Assembly: GCA_944390825.1 (NCBI GenBank)
Contig: CALXRG010000003.1
Location: 107,368-171,367 of the forward strand
Direction of reading: 5' to 3'
Length of the DNA stretch: 64,000 bases
DNA from: an uncultured Akkermansia sp.
GTDB taxonomy: Bacteria; Verrucomicrobiota; Verrucomicrobiia; Verrucomicrobiales; Akkermansiaceae
Below the pieces are notes generated by a model. It saw only the letters and a program-made list of their open reading frames with translations, made no database searches and was not told the DNA's origin. Position numbers and translations under genes: made by a program. The number at the start of each line of letters is the position of its first letter. The stretch's first letter is position 1. Positions 44,305 through 52,639 of the stretch are shown here, in pieces.

Positions 44305-44784
44305 TTAGCGGGCGGTTTGACCGGCATTGATGATGGGGATAAGGTGCAGGTAGAGGGCATCGAGCTCGGCTTCGCTGATGCGGCCTCCAAAGGCAGGCAT
44401 GGAGCCTTTGCCGTTGGTGATGGAGGCGCGGATAGTGGCTTCATCTTTGTCGGGCAGGTTGGTGAGATCAGCCACGCTGGGCATGCCTTCGCTCCGGGCG
44501 ACGTAGGTTTTGCCCCGGCCATCCTCGCCGTGGCAGGTGATACAGTGGCGTTTGAAGAGCATTGCGCCGTCCGGCGCGGGAGAGTCCGGGGTGCTGCCGC
44601 TCGCAAAGGGGATGCTGCCGGTCACGGGAGCCTGAGGCTCGGGGGTGGGGGTGCTGGTCATGTCGCGGATGGCTGGGGTCGGGATGCCGAGGAGGTCGAA
44701 GTCGATGCGCCAGATCAGGTAGCCCAGCCCGATGACGGCGGCGAGGCCGATGAGAAAGTTGAGGAGTAGGAGGCTTTTATTCAT
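44305..44784 (-). CDS. Membrane-anchored monohaem cytochrome c (ActE-like)
   Basis: A 159-residue protein. The N-terminal helix (LLLLNFLIGLAAVIGLGYLIW) anchors it in the membrane. A Pro/Thr-rich linker leads to one c-type haem domain from about 80: GAMLFKRHCITCHGEDGRG with the CxxCH motif, and the axial Met in NGKGSMPAF. It should carry electrons outside the cytoplasm between an ActC-type quinol oxidoreductase and a terminal oxidase or other acceptor. The start overlaps the stop of the preceding gene by 8 bp. Confidence 0.85.
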   Translation of the reverse strand: MNKSLLLLNFLIGLAAVIGLGYLIWRIDFDLLGIPTPAIRDMTSTPTPEPQAPVTGSIPFASGSTPDSPAPDGAMLFKRHCITCHGEDGRGKTYVARSEGMPSVADLTNLPDKDEATIRASITNGKGSMPAFGGRISEAELDALYLHLIPIINAGQTAR

Positions 44785-46117
44785 GGTGATGGAGGTGGTG
44801 GAGGAAGTTCAGAAAAAGGGCGAGTCCGGCTCCCAGCAGCCCTGCAACGAGGATGGCCGGCAGGTGAAAGATGGGACCGCCGGCGTTGCCTGTCAGCTGG
44901 CCGGCGACGTCTTGCCACTGTGTGAGCTGGGCCCACAGGATGACGGCGCTGCTGCCCGCTGCTGCGCCCAGGAGGGCGATGGAGCCTTGACCGGTGGGGG
45001 CGCTTGGGGCGTCATCCAGGGGGTCGTGCTGTTCCTCCGGCATGCGGGCGGCCAGCAGGAGGTAGAGGCTGAGAAAGAGGCCGATGCTGCCCAGCAGCAT
45101 GGCGATGTCGACGGGGCTGGGGGTATAGCTCCCGCCTGTGATGGCGATGGAGCGCCCGACGATGATGTGTTCGCGCTCCATCCACATGCCCAACAGGACG
45201 GATGCCGCGATGAGTGCACTGCTCCAGCGGTGCCGCCGCGCCTGTGGCAGCCAGAACAGGGCCGGCATGCCAACGTTGAGCAGCAGCATGGCAGCGTAGC
45301 TGTGGTTGAAGAGTTGCGGGGCGTGGGCGAGTTCAAGTCCGTAGAAGAGGCCCATGCTCATGCCTATTGCGAGGGTGAGTTTGCTGAGTTTGTCCTGTGT
45401 GGCGGGGCTGACGCCTTTGATCAGGCCGATGAGCAGTACCATGGCCATGCCGCTCAGCAGGGCACCGCATACGAAATAGGGTGGGATGATGGGGGAGTTC
45501 CAGCGCAGGGTGACGGCAAAGTCACTCCCGACGACGGAGTGTACGGTGACGACTAGCGGTGTGAGGACGCCTGCCATCAGCAGGCAGCAGCGGCCCCAGC
45601 GTGCGCGCAGGGGGCCGGCAGGCAGGTGTTCGCCCATGATGCCGGTGCGCCAGTACAGCAGGGAGAGCAGGAGGTAGGAGCCTACGGCCATCGCGTCCCA
45701 GACGAGGGGAGAGGCCAGGTCCGGCCAGACTCCATTGGAGACTGGCAGGGGGGACAGCATCCAGATCATCCAGATGCGCCCGACGTGTACCAGGGGGAAG
45801 ACGGCGGCTGTGATGACGGCACAAAGGGTCATGAGTTCGGCGTGCCGGGCGATTTCGAGTCTCCATCGCTGGTGTGTCAGCAGCAGAATGGCCGAGATGA
45901 GTGTGCCGGCGTGTCCAAGTCCAATCCAGAAAACGAACTGCACGATGTCCCAGCCCCAGGGAACGGCGTTGTTAACCCCCATGACGCCCGGGCCTTCTGC
46001 TGCGATGCGCCAGGCGCTGTAGCCGAGTCCCCACAGGGCAAGCAGGGCGCTGCCTGCGATGAGCAGGGGGCGGTGGTTGAGGCGGCACTTGGGGTGGGAT
46101 TGCCGTTCTGCTTGCAT
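44777..46117 (-). CDS. NrfD/PsrC-family quinol oxidoreductase subunit, ActC-like
   Basis: A 446-residue protein with about ten membrane helices. The segment from GVNNAVPWGWDIVQFVFWIG through HAGTLISAILLL and FPLVHVGRIWM matches ActC of alternative complex III (quinol:cytochrome c oxidoreductase). The C-terminus ends in a histidine-rich stretch. Upstream actA (multihaem), actB (Fe-S) and actD are absent here. The promoter at 46125-46153 excludes the in-frame ATG at 46126, so 46117 is the start, 7 bp after the -10 box. Confidence 0.8.
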   Translation of the reverse strand: MQAERQSHPKCRLNHRPLLIAGSALLALWGLGYSAWRIAAEGPGVMGVNNAVPWGWDIVQFVFWIGLGHAGTLISAILLLTHQRWRLEIARHAELMTLCAVITAAVFPLVHVGRIWMIWMLSPLPVSNGVWPDLASPLVWDAMAVGSYLLLSLLYWRTGIMGEHLPAGPLRARWGRCCLLMAGVLTPLVVTVHSVVGSDFAVTLRWNSPIIPPYFVCGALLSGMAMVLLIGLIKGVSPATQDKLSKLTLAIGMSMGLFYGLELAHAPQLFNHSYAAMLLLNVGMPALFWLPQARRHRWSSALIAASVLLGMWMEREHIIVGRSIAITGGSYTPSPVDIAMLLGSIGLFLSLYLLLAARMPEEQHDPLDDAPSAPTGQGSIALLGAAAGSSAVILWAQLTQWQDVAGQLTGNAGGPIFHLPAILVAGLLGAGLALFLNFLHHLHHHE

Positions 46118-46124
46118 GGGTCGC

Positions 46125-46153
46125 ATTGTAGCAGATGCTTGTTGCTTAGACAA
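46125..46153 (-). promoter_or_regulatory. Promoter of the ActC-like operon
   Basis: Minus strand: -35 TTGTCT (46153-46148), 17-bp spacer, extended -10 TGC-TACAAT (46130-46125). The ATG at 46117 is 7 bp further on. Confidence 0.75.
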
Positions 46154-46207
46154 GCTGTTTGAGCGTTCCTGTGAGGGATGACGATCTAATGGGTGGGGTG
46201 ATTGTGT

Positions 46208-46224
46208 TGTAACTCTGTTGTAAC
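46208..46224 (+). promoter_or_regulatory. Shared upstream element, copy 1
   Basis: The 17-mer TGTAACTCTGTTGTAAC lies 81 bp before the start of the first PA14-like paralogue. The same 17-mer with two differing bases lies 82 bp before the second (48835-48851). It contains a repeated TTGTAAC. A regulator binding site is the simplest reading. Confidence 0.55.
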
Positions 46225-46305
46225 GGTATGGATGAGTTTTTTGCTCGTCATGGGAGGGAACATGTGCTACCCTTCACACAGGGACGGAGTTTCCCCGGTT
46301 TGATT

Positions 46306-47601
46306 ATGTCACTACACATTCAAATGTCTGAAGAGGCAGAAGCAGAGCTGCGCAGGGATGCCAGGCGCAATCAGCTGTCTTCTCTTGCGGCGTCGCTGAT
46401 GCTTATCCTCATCGGCGGCGGTACGTTGTTTTTTACGGCTCTTGTTATTGCGACGGAGCAGCCTGCTGAGTTCATTGCTTATGTGGCGCCGTCGGATAAT
46501 GCCGCGCCTTCAAACAGTCCTACGCAGCAGGATCTCACCTCGAAAGCGACGACCCCGTCATCGAACGTATCGCCGAGCGTGATTGTGGCGGTGGGTGCTG
46601 CGAGTCCTGTGGCGATGGCCCCCGTGGATCTTGATGTGAGTACGGAGGATATGGGGCTGTCGGTGGATATCGACATGGGGTTTGATGCCAACATGGGCGA
46701 AGCGCTCGGTGACGGTGGTTCGGGCATGGGATCCAACTCTGCTAACGGTTCTGCTTTGGAGGGGACGTTCTATGATCTCAAGCAGACGAAGAACGGGGCC
46801 AAGACGGGCATTACCGTTCAGGAAACGGAGAAGTATGTCGAGGTGCTCAACAGTTTTGTCCGTACTTGGAGCCCGGCTGTTTTGAGCAAGTTCTATCGGT
46901 CGCCGACGAAGCTGTATGCTTCCAATTTCTATTTGCCGAGTTGTGACGCCAAATATGCGCCTATAGCCTATCAGTGTCAGAAACAGGTCCAGCCTTCCCG
47001 CTGGCTGGCTGTGTACCGCGGCAAGGTGAGGGCCCCAAAGAGTGGGAAATTCCGCTTCGTTGGTACGGGGGATGACGTCATCGCTGTGCGGTTCAACCGG
47101 AAGATGGTTCTTGAGGCCGGGTGGTGCATTCCTTCTACGTATGAGAAGGGTAAGGGCCGCGAGGCGTCAGGCAGAGGTGACCTCGGCACGGAGGCCGGTA
47201 AGGCGTACCACAAGGCAATTAAGGAAGAGAAGGAGCGTGGTCACCGCGGGTACGAGATTGGCCACTACGATGGGATCAATCACTGGAACCAGAAGGTGGG
47301 AGGCTTTACGGCAGGCGAGGAGTTCGATGTCAAGGAGGGGCAGACGTACCCCATCGAGATCCTGGTGTCGGAAGGCCCTGGCGGTGCGTTCGGCTTTGCG
47401 CTGTTGGTGGATGAGTATGATGAGGAGAAGGGGTCGTGGAAGTTCCCTAAGCCGCACGCCCGCCTCGATCTTTTCCGCACGAACTTCTCTGTGCCGGATA
47501 AGAAGGAGATTCTTAAGATGCTCGAGGAGACGAAGTGTAAGTGGGGTGAGGATTTCCCGCCCTACAATGAGGACAGCCTTGTGTGGGTTGCGGTGCCTTA
47601 A
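46306..47601 (+). CDS. Membrane-anchored PA14-like protein, paralogue 1
   Basis: A 431-residue protein. A short charged cytoplasmic start (MSLHIQMSEEAEAELRRDAR) leads to a membrane helix at about 27-50. Residues 60-150 are Ser/Asp/Ala-rich. From about 190 the body is beta-rich, with a segment WLAVYRGKVRAPKSGKFRFV followed by GTGDDVIAVRFN that resembles the PA14 carbohydrate-binding core (GxxxAPxSGxYxFxxxxDD). It may be a surface protein binding a glycan or sensing one. The second copy at 48934-50253 is similar along its whole length. The open frame starts at 46228, but ATG 46306 matches the paralogue start. Confidence 0.7.
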   Translation: MSLHIQMSEEAEAELRRDARRNQLSSLAASLMLILIGGGTLFFTALVIATEQPAEFIAYVAPSDNAAPSNSPTQQDLTSKATTPSSNVSPSVIVAVGAASPVAMAPVDLDVSTEDMGLSVDIDMGFDANMGEALGDGGSGMGSNSANGSALEGTFYDLKQTKNGAKTGITVQETEKYVEVLNSFVRTWSPAVLSKFYRSPTKLYASNFYLPSCDAKYAPIAYQCQKQVQPSRWLAVYRGKVRAPKSGKFRFVGTGDDVIAVRFNRKMVLEAGWCIPSTYEKGKGREASGRGDLGTEAGKAYHKAIKEEKERGHRGYEIGHYDGINHWNQKVGGFTAGEEFDVKEGQTYPIEILVSEGPGGAFGFALLVDEYDEEKGSWKFPKPHARLDLFRTNFSVPDKKEILKMLEETKCKWGEDFPPYNEDSLVWVAVP

Positions 47602-47940
47602 GTGCTTTCCTTGGGATGGGCAACATCCGCGTTGCCCGGTGTAGAGGAACGGGCGGTCTCGCGTGAGTTTGAGACCGCCCGTTCTGTTCGTCGCCTGTTC
47701 CCTCATGTTCGCGGTGGGTGGGGGCGCGCCGGGCTCGCTTGCGACAGAGCCCCGGTACCGCTGCGCGCCTCCACGGGTGCTGGCCCAAGGTGGAGAGGTG
47801 GCAGAAGAGAGGTGGCAGAAAGTAGAAAAGCCCGGGGGGAGGCCCAGGCTTCGGAGGTTAAGGTTGGGAGGTTGAGGTTGGGAGGGTGTCACCGCCGGTG
47901 GTCGCGGGCGGGGTGGGTGCGCTCCTTGCTGAGAAACGGC
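47602..47940. other. Gap between paralogue 1 and map
   Basis: This 339-bp stretch holds the terminator at 47647-47684; the remainder is G-rich with short GGGAGG-like repeats around 47800-47890 and shows no gene. Confidence 0.6.
47647..47684 (+). terminator. Terminator of PA14-like paralogue 1
   Basis: A 14-bp perfect stem (47647-47660 with 47671-47684) with a 10-nt loop, 45 bp after the stop. It could also serve map from the other side. Confidence 0.75.
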
Positions 47941-48735
47941 TCACAGAGAAATGCCCAGCTGATCGGGTAAGGCGATGCGGGGGCGCTCCGTGAGGATTTC
48001 TCCACCGTGAGAGCCTACGGCTACGGTGTGTTCGAAGTGGGCAGCCCACGAACCATCAGCTGTCACGGCCGTCCAATTATCGTCCAGAACCTTCACCCTG
48101 CATCCACCCAGAGTGATCATCGGTTCGATAGCCAGGATCATGCCGCGCTTGAGGCGGGGCATGGGGTAGTTCGGCCGGTAGTTCGGAATTTGGGGCTCTT
48201 CGTGGAGTTTGCGTCCGACACCGTGGCCAACGTATTCCCGCACGATGCCGAAGCCGTACGGCCTGACAAAGTCTTCCACCGCGGCGCATACTTCGCTGAG
48301 GGGGGTGCCTTGTTTTGCCTGTTCAATGGCGCGGAAGAGGGATTCCTCCGTGACGGCCAGCAGCCTCCGGGCTTCTTCGCTGACGTTGCCGACGGCGACT
48401 GTCATAGCGTTGTCCCCATACCAGCCATCTACGATAGCTCCTGCGTCGAGGCTCACAATGTCGCCGTCGTGGATGACGCGGGAGCCGCCGATGCCGTGGA
48501 CGACTTCTTCATTGACCGAGATGCAGAGCTGCCCGGGGTAGCCATAGTAGCCGTAGAATGCGTTGCCGCAGCCTTCGCGCTGGAAGAGTTCGCGGGCGTA
48601 GTCGTCGATTTCTTTGGTGGTGATGCCCGGTTTGATGATGGGCATCAGCTCCATCAGGATGCGGGCCGACACCTCGCCGGCTTTGCGAAGCTTGCTGATT
48701 TCGTTCGGGTTTCGTACTGGTATTTTGGTGGACAT
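47941..48735 (-). CDS. map: Methionine aminopeptidase type I
   Basis: A 264-residue metallopeptidase that removes the initiator Met. Ligand motifs: SLDAGAIVDGWYGDNAMT, GHGVGRKLHEEP, AIEPMITLGG and FEHTVAV. Length fits the short type I class. The ATG at 48735 is preferred to the longer open frame from 48786 because the promoter -10 box lies at 48759-48764. It is transcribed divergently from the second PA14-like gene and sits between the two paralogues. Confidence 0.95.
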   Translation of the reverse strand: MSTKIPVRNPNEISKLRKAGEVSARILMELMPIIKPGITTKEIDDYARELFQREGCGNAFYGYYGYPGQLCISVNEEVVHGIGGSRVIHDGDIVSLDAGAIVDGWYGDNAMTVAVGNVSEEARRLLAVTEESLFRAIEQAKQGTPLSEVCAAVEDFVRPYGFGIVREYVGHGVGRKLHEEPQIPNYRPNYPMPRLKRGMILAIEPMITLGGCRVKVLDDNWTAVTADGSWAAHFEHTVAVGSHGGEILTERPRIALPDQLGISL

Positions 48736-48758
48736 TGATCGCTCTTGGGGTTTTCCCG

Positions 48759-48786
48759 AGTATAGCACGGCTGCGGCAAAATGCAA
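48759..48786 (-). promoter_or_regulatory. Promoter of map
   Basis: Minus strand: -35 TTGCAT (48786-48781), 16-bp spacer, extended -10 TGC-TATACT (48764-48759). The leader is about 17 nt. Confidence 0.75.
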
Positions 48787-48834
48787 CCCCTGGACAGGAT
48801 GGTCACTTGGTGCAGGTGGAGCTTTTTCAGATAG

Positions 48835-48851
48835 TGTAACTCAATTGTAAC
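48835..48851 (+). promoter_or_regulatory. Shared upstream element, copy 2
   Basis: The 17-mer TGTAACTCAATTGTAAC, 15 of 17 bases identical to the element at 46208-46224. The downstream parts of both regions also align without large gaps, including TGCTCG and GTGCTA blocks at matching distances. Confidence 0.55.
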
Positions 48852-48933
48852 ACATCCCGGAGAGCTTTCTGCTCGCCCTTGGAAAGGGAGCGTGCTATAC
48901 TGCCCGCCGGAAAGGAATATTCTCCACACTACT

Positions 48934-50253
48934 ATGTCACTGCATATTCAAATGTCTGAAGAAGCGGAAGCAGAGCTGCGCAGGACCGCCAGGCGCAATC
49001 AGCTTTCCTCGCTTGCTGCCTCGCTGATGCTTATTCTGATCGGCGGCGGTACTCTTTTCTTTACCGCCCTTGTTATCGCGACGGAACAGCCGGCCGAGTT
49101 CATCGCCTATGTGGCGCCTACGGACAATGCTGCACCATCGAACAGTCCCACTCAGCAGGATCTTACTTCCAAGGCTACGACCCCTTCATCGAACGTGTCG
49201 CCCAGCGTGATTGTGGCGGTGGGTGCCGCCAGCCCGGTGGCGATGGCTCCCGTGGATATCGATATGAGTACGGAGGATATGGGCTTGTCCGTGGATATTG
49301 ATATGGGCTTTGATGCCAACATGGGTGAAGCTCTCGGTGACGGTGGTTCCGGTTTGGGAAGCAGCTCAGCCAATGGCTCTGCGTTGGAGGGTACCTTCTA
49401 CGACATGAAGCAGACTAAGAACGGTGCCATGACCGGGCTCTCCACCAAGGGAGATAAAGGTGACTGGAACCTCAATCGAGAGCGCTATTCCGAGACGCTC
49501 TGCAGCTTCGTCAGGACGTGGAGCCCGGCTACGTTCAGCAAGTTCTACCAGTCTCCCACGAAGCTGTACGCATCGAACTTCTACCTGCCGAGCTGCGATG
49601 CTTCGTATGCCCCTATCGCGTACCAGTGTCAGAAGAAGGTGGAGCCCTCCTGCTGGGCTGCTGTGTACCGCGGTAAGGTCCGTGCACCGAAGAGTGGCAA
49701 GTTCCGCTTTGTCGGTACGGGAGACGAGTTGGTATGTGTGCGCTTCAACCGCAAGATGGTGCTGGAGGCCGGCTGGTGCATCCCCTCAACCTACGAGAAG
49801 GGGCAGGGGCAAGCGACAGGCGTCCGTGGCGCTAAGAACACCCCCGCCGGCAAAGAGTATCACCAGGCCATTAAGGACGGCAAAGAGCGTGGCCATCGCG
49901 GCTATGTTATTGCCCCGTACGATGGTGTTGATCAGTGGAACAGGGAGTTGGGCGGTTTGACTGCCGGTGAGCCTTTTGTGGTGAAGGAGGGTGAGACTTA
50001 TCCCATCGAAATCCTCGTATCGGAAGGTCCCGGCGGTTTCTTCGGGTTTGCCCTTCTGGTGGACGAGTATGATGAAGACAAGGGCGAGTGGAAGTTCGGC
50101 AAGCGCGGTGTCCGTTTGGATTTGTTCCGTACCAATTTCTCTGAGCCGAACAAGGAAGAGATTCTCAAGATGCTGCGCGAGGCCGGGTGCTACAGGGGTG
50201 ATCAGTTCCCCCCCTACAATCCTGACAGCCTTGTGTGGGTGGCCGTGCCCTGA
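48934..50253 (+). CDS. Membrane-anchored PA14-like protein, paralogue 2
   Basis: A 439-residue paralogue of 46306-47601, with the same N-terminal segment (MSLHIQMSEEAEAELRR), membrane helix, acidic middle region and beta-rich PA14-like body (AVYRGKVRAPKSGKFRFV, GTGDELVCVRFN). The middle differs by an inserted segment near residue 175 (LSTKGDKGDWNLNRER). Conserved Cys residues in LPSCDA and YQCQKK suggest disulphides outside the cytoplasm. A terminator follows. The duplication must postdate the common upstream region, which is duplicated too. Confidence 0.7.
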   Translation: MSLHIQMSEEAEAELRRTARRNQLSSLAASLMLILIGGGTLFFTALVIATEQPAEFIAYVAPTDNAAPSNSPTQQDLTSKATTPSSNVSPSVIVAVGAASPVAMAPVDIDMSTEDMGLSVDIDMGFDANMGEALGDGGSGLGSSSANGSALEGTFYDMKQTKNGAMTGLSTKGDKGDWNLNRERYSETLCSFVRTWSPATFSKFYQSPTKLYASNFYLPSCDASYAPIAYQCQKKVEPSCWAAVYRGKVRAPKSGKFRFVGTGDELVCVRFNRKMVLEAGWCIPSTYEKGQGQATGVRGAKNTPAGKEYHQAIKDGKERGHRGYVIAPYDGVDQWNRELGGLTAGEPFVVKEGETYPIEILVSEGPGGFFGFALLVDEYDEDKGEWKFGKRGVRLDLFRTNFSEPNKEEILKMLREAGCYRGDQFPPYNPDSLVWVAVP

Positions 50254-50281
50254 GTTTCCCACTCCGGTCCGATGTGTCAAG

Positions 50282-50312
50282 GAGCTGTCCCCTGTCCGGG
50301 GACAGCTCTCTT
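50282..50312 (+). terminator. Terminator of PA14-like paralogue 2
   Basis: Perfect 11-bp stem (50282-50292 with 50298-50308), 5-nt loop, then TCTTTG, 29 bp past the stop. Confidence 0.75.
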
Positions 50313-50429
50313 TGTGCCGGGAGGTACGGAAAGTAAGTGCAGTACGTGCAGGGTGCTGGCCGTGGGCACCCGTGGCCGTCATGGAGCGTGAACAGGGGCA
50401 GAGAAGGGCCCCGAACTTAGGGTATGTCT

Positions 50430-52433
50430 TCAGTCGTCGGCCAGAAGCGAGCGGAGACTGGAGAAAAATGCCGTTTTGTCTTCCTCCTCGACCGGCTGCT
50501 TCATGAGCTTGTCGTAGTCGATGAACTCGTAGAGCTTCTCCGGAATTTCCCCGATGAAACATGAAGGCGCACAGCGCTCTTCCCGCCCGTAGCGCGTCCG
50601 GCGGGCACAGTAGGTCATCGTGAGTCTTTCCTGGGCTCGGGTGATGCCGACGTAGAAGAGGCGTCGCTCTTCATCGAGGTTGCCTTCATCCACCGAGCGG
50701 TTGTGGGGCAGTAAGCCATTTTCGACGCCGACGATGTAGACGTGCGGGAACTCCAGCCCCTTTGCGGCGTGCATCGTGATGAGACAGACTCCGCTCTTGC
50801 TTTCGATATCGTCCTCCTCCCGATCGTCATCCAGGCTGATGCCGGCGAGAAAGTCGGTCAGTTTGTGGCCGGGGAGCCAGAACTGGCGCAGCGCGACCTT
50901 GATGTCGTCGATGGCGGCCAGCCGCTTCATGCGCTCATCTTCCGTCTTGCAGGTACGGATCAGGTACTCATCATAACCGACCTCCGCCACGAGCTCGGTG
51001 AGCAGCTCATCAAAGGGGCGCTCGCTCTCGGTGAACTGTGTGCCGTATCGCGTGATGAGTTCCGTGAAGGTTTGAATGGAGTTCTGCGAGCGTGTCGAAC
51101 ACTCCGAGAGGAAGGAAAGATCAAGCAGTGTGGACCAGAGACTTTTTTTGTTGTCCCGGCTCCAATCAATGGCGAAGTTGGCCGTTGTGGCACTGATGCC
51201 ACGGGGAGGTGTGTTGAGGATGCGCAGAAGAGGGAGGTCTGCGTCCGGGTTGTCCATTACTTGGAGATATGCTACCAGGTCTTTGACTTCGCGGCGGTCA
51301 AAGAAACTCTTGGAACCGACCATGCGGTAGGGAATGTGCCGCTCGCGCATGGCCATTTCCAGGGCTCGGCTCTGGGCATTTGCCCGGAACAAAATGGCAA
51401 AAGACTCCCAGGAGAGGTGCTTGAGGGCGCGTTGGGTCTCGATCTCCTCCGCAATGAAGTTGGCCTCCTCCTCCGAGCCGGGCATTGCCATGAGGCGGAC
51501 GGGGTATTCGCCCTGTTTGTTGGAGCGCAGCGTTTTTTCGCGGCGTCCTTCATTGTGGCGGATGAGGGCATTGGCGCAGTCCAGCACCTGGCGCGTGCAG
51601 CGGTAGTTTTCTTCCAGCTTGATGACCGTGGGATTCGGGAAAAAACTCTCAAAATCGAGGATGTTGGAAATCTGGGCACCTCGCCAGCCATAGATCGACT
51701 GATCGTCATCACCGACGACACAGACATTGTGCGCCGGGCCTACCAACTGCCTCAATAGGCTCATTTGCAACGAGTTTGTATCCTGAAACTCATCCACGGT
51801 GATGTAATCGAAGCGCTTGTTCCACTTCTCGTGCACATCCGGGTAGCAGCGCAGCAGCCTCTCGGTGAGGATGAGCAGATCATCAAAATCCACCGCATTC
51901 TGGGCTTTGAGTTCGCGCGAGTATGCCTTGGCCACTGCGGCAATCAGCGTATCCTCGATCTGGTCGGCCGGTAAGCCGTTGTTGCGGGCGCGGGAAAGTT
52001 CAGTGAGCACCTGGCCCGGTTCCAGTTTTTCGCGGCGTGCTCCGTACGTCATGATCAGCTTCTTGAGCAGCCCGGTTTGATCGCTGCCCGTGTAAATCGA
52101 AAAATTCTCCTTGTATCCCAGTCTTCCGATATCCTGGCGCAATATGCGCACGCACAGCGAGTGAAAGGTACACACGGTCATCGCCCGGGCTGCTTTGCGC
52201 TCGACCAGTCCGGCTACGCGCTCCGCCATCTCGTTGGCTGCTTTGTTGGTGAAGGTCAGGGCCAGAATGCCGCGGGGATTCGCGCCTTTGGCGATGAGAT
52301 TGGCTATACGGCACGTGACCGTACGGGTCTTGCCCGTGCCGGCCCCGGCCAGGATTAAGACGGGGCCATGGAGTGTTTCTACCGCTTGGCGTTGGGCGGG
52401 ATTGAGCTTGCTGATGTCGAACTTCTCTGCCAT
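50430..52433 (-). CDS. UvrD/Rep/PcrA superfamily 1 DNA helicase
   Basis: A 667-residue 3' to 5' DNA helicase. Walker A GAGTGKT at 30-36, TFTNKAANEMAERV, DEFQDTN (motif II), VVGDDDQSIYGWRGA (motif III), the long LEENYR segment and the C-terminal ITMHAAKGLEFPHVYIVG and VGITRAQERL are all present. It acts in mismatch repair, excision repair or replication restart. The size is nearest to Rep (673 residues), but I do not assign a specific symbol. It has its own promoter. Confidence 0.93.
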   Translation of the reverse strand: MAEKFDISKLNPAQRQAVETLHGPVLILAGAGTGKTRTVTCRIANLIAKGANPRGILALTFTNKAANEMAERVAGLVERKAARAMTVCTFHSLCVRILRQDIGRLGYKENFSIYTGSDQTGLLKKLIMTYGARREKLEPGQVLTELSRARNNGLPADQIEDTLIAAVAKAYSRELKAQNAVDFDDLLILTERLLRCYPDVHEKWNKRFDYITVDEFQDTNSLQMSLLRQLVGPAHNVCVVGDDDQSIYGWRGAQISNILDFESFFPNPTVIKLEENYRCTRQVLDCANALIRHNEGRREKTLRSNKQGEYPVRLMAMPGSEEEANFIAEEIETQRALKHLSWESFAILFRANAQSRALEMAMRERHIPYRMVGSKSFFDRREVKDLVAYLQVMDNPDADLPLLRILNTPPRGISATTANFAIDWSRDNKKSLWSTLLDLSFLSECSTRSQNSIQTFTELITRYGTQFTESERPFDELLTELVAEVGYDEYLIRTCKTEDERMKRLAAIDDIKVALRQFWLPGHKLTDFLAGISLDDDREEDDIESKSGVCLITMHAAKGLEFPHVYIVGVENGLLPHNRSVDEGNLDEERRLFYVGITRAQERLTMTYCARRTRYGREERCAPSCFIGEIPEKLYEFIDYDKLMKQPVEEEDKTAFFSSLRSLLADD

Positions 52434-52475
52434 GATGCGTTGCCTGCCGGAGCCTCGTTGAGGCGGGGGCGTTGC

Positions 52476-52504
52476 ATGCTAGCAGAAAAGCCAGTGCTTG
52501 GCAA
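52476..52504 (-). promoter_or_regulatory. Promoter of the UvrD/Rep-type helicase gene
   Basis: Minus strand: -35 TTGCCA (52504-52499), 17-bp spacer, extended -10 TGC-TAGCAT (52481-52476). The leader is about 36 nt. Confidence 0.75.
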
Positions 52505-52639
52505 GCTCTATGCTGCTGCCGGAGTGTCCCGCTGTGCCTTTGCCGTGGGTTTCCCTGTGCTGCTGACAGGCCCCCTGCCGCGCAGCCGGGGGAGAGGCTG
52601 CCGGTGCGGTTGTTGCCGTTCGTCTCCCGATAAGTCCTG

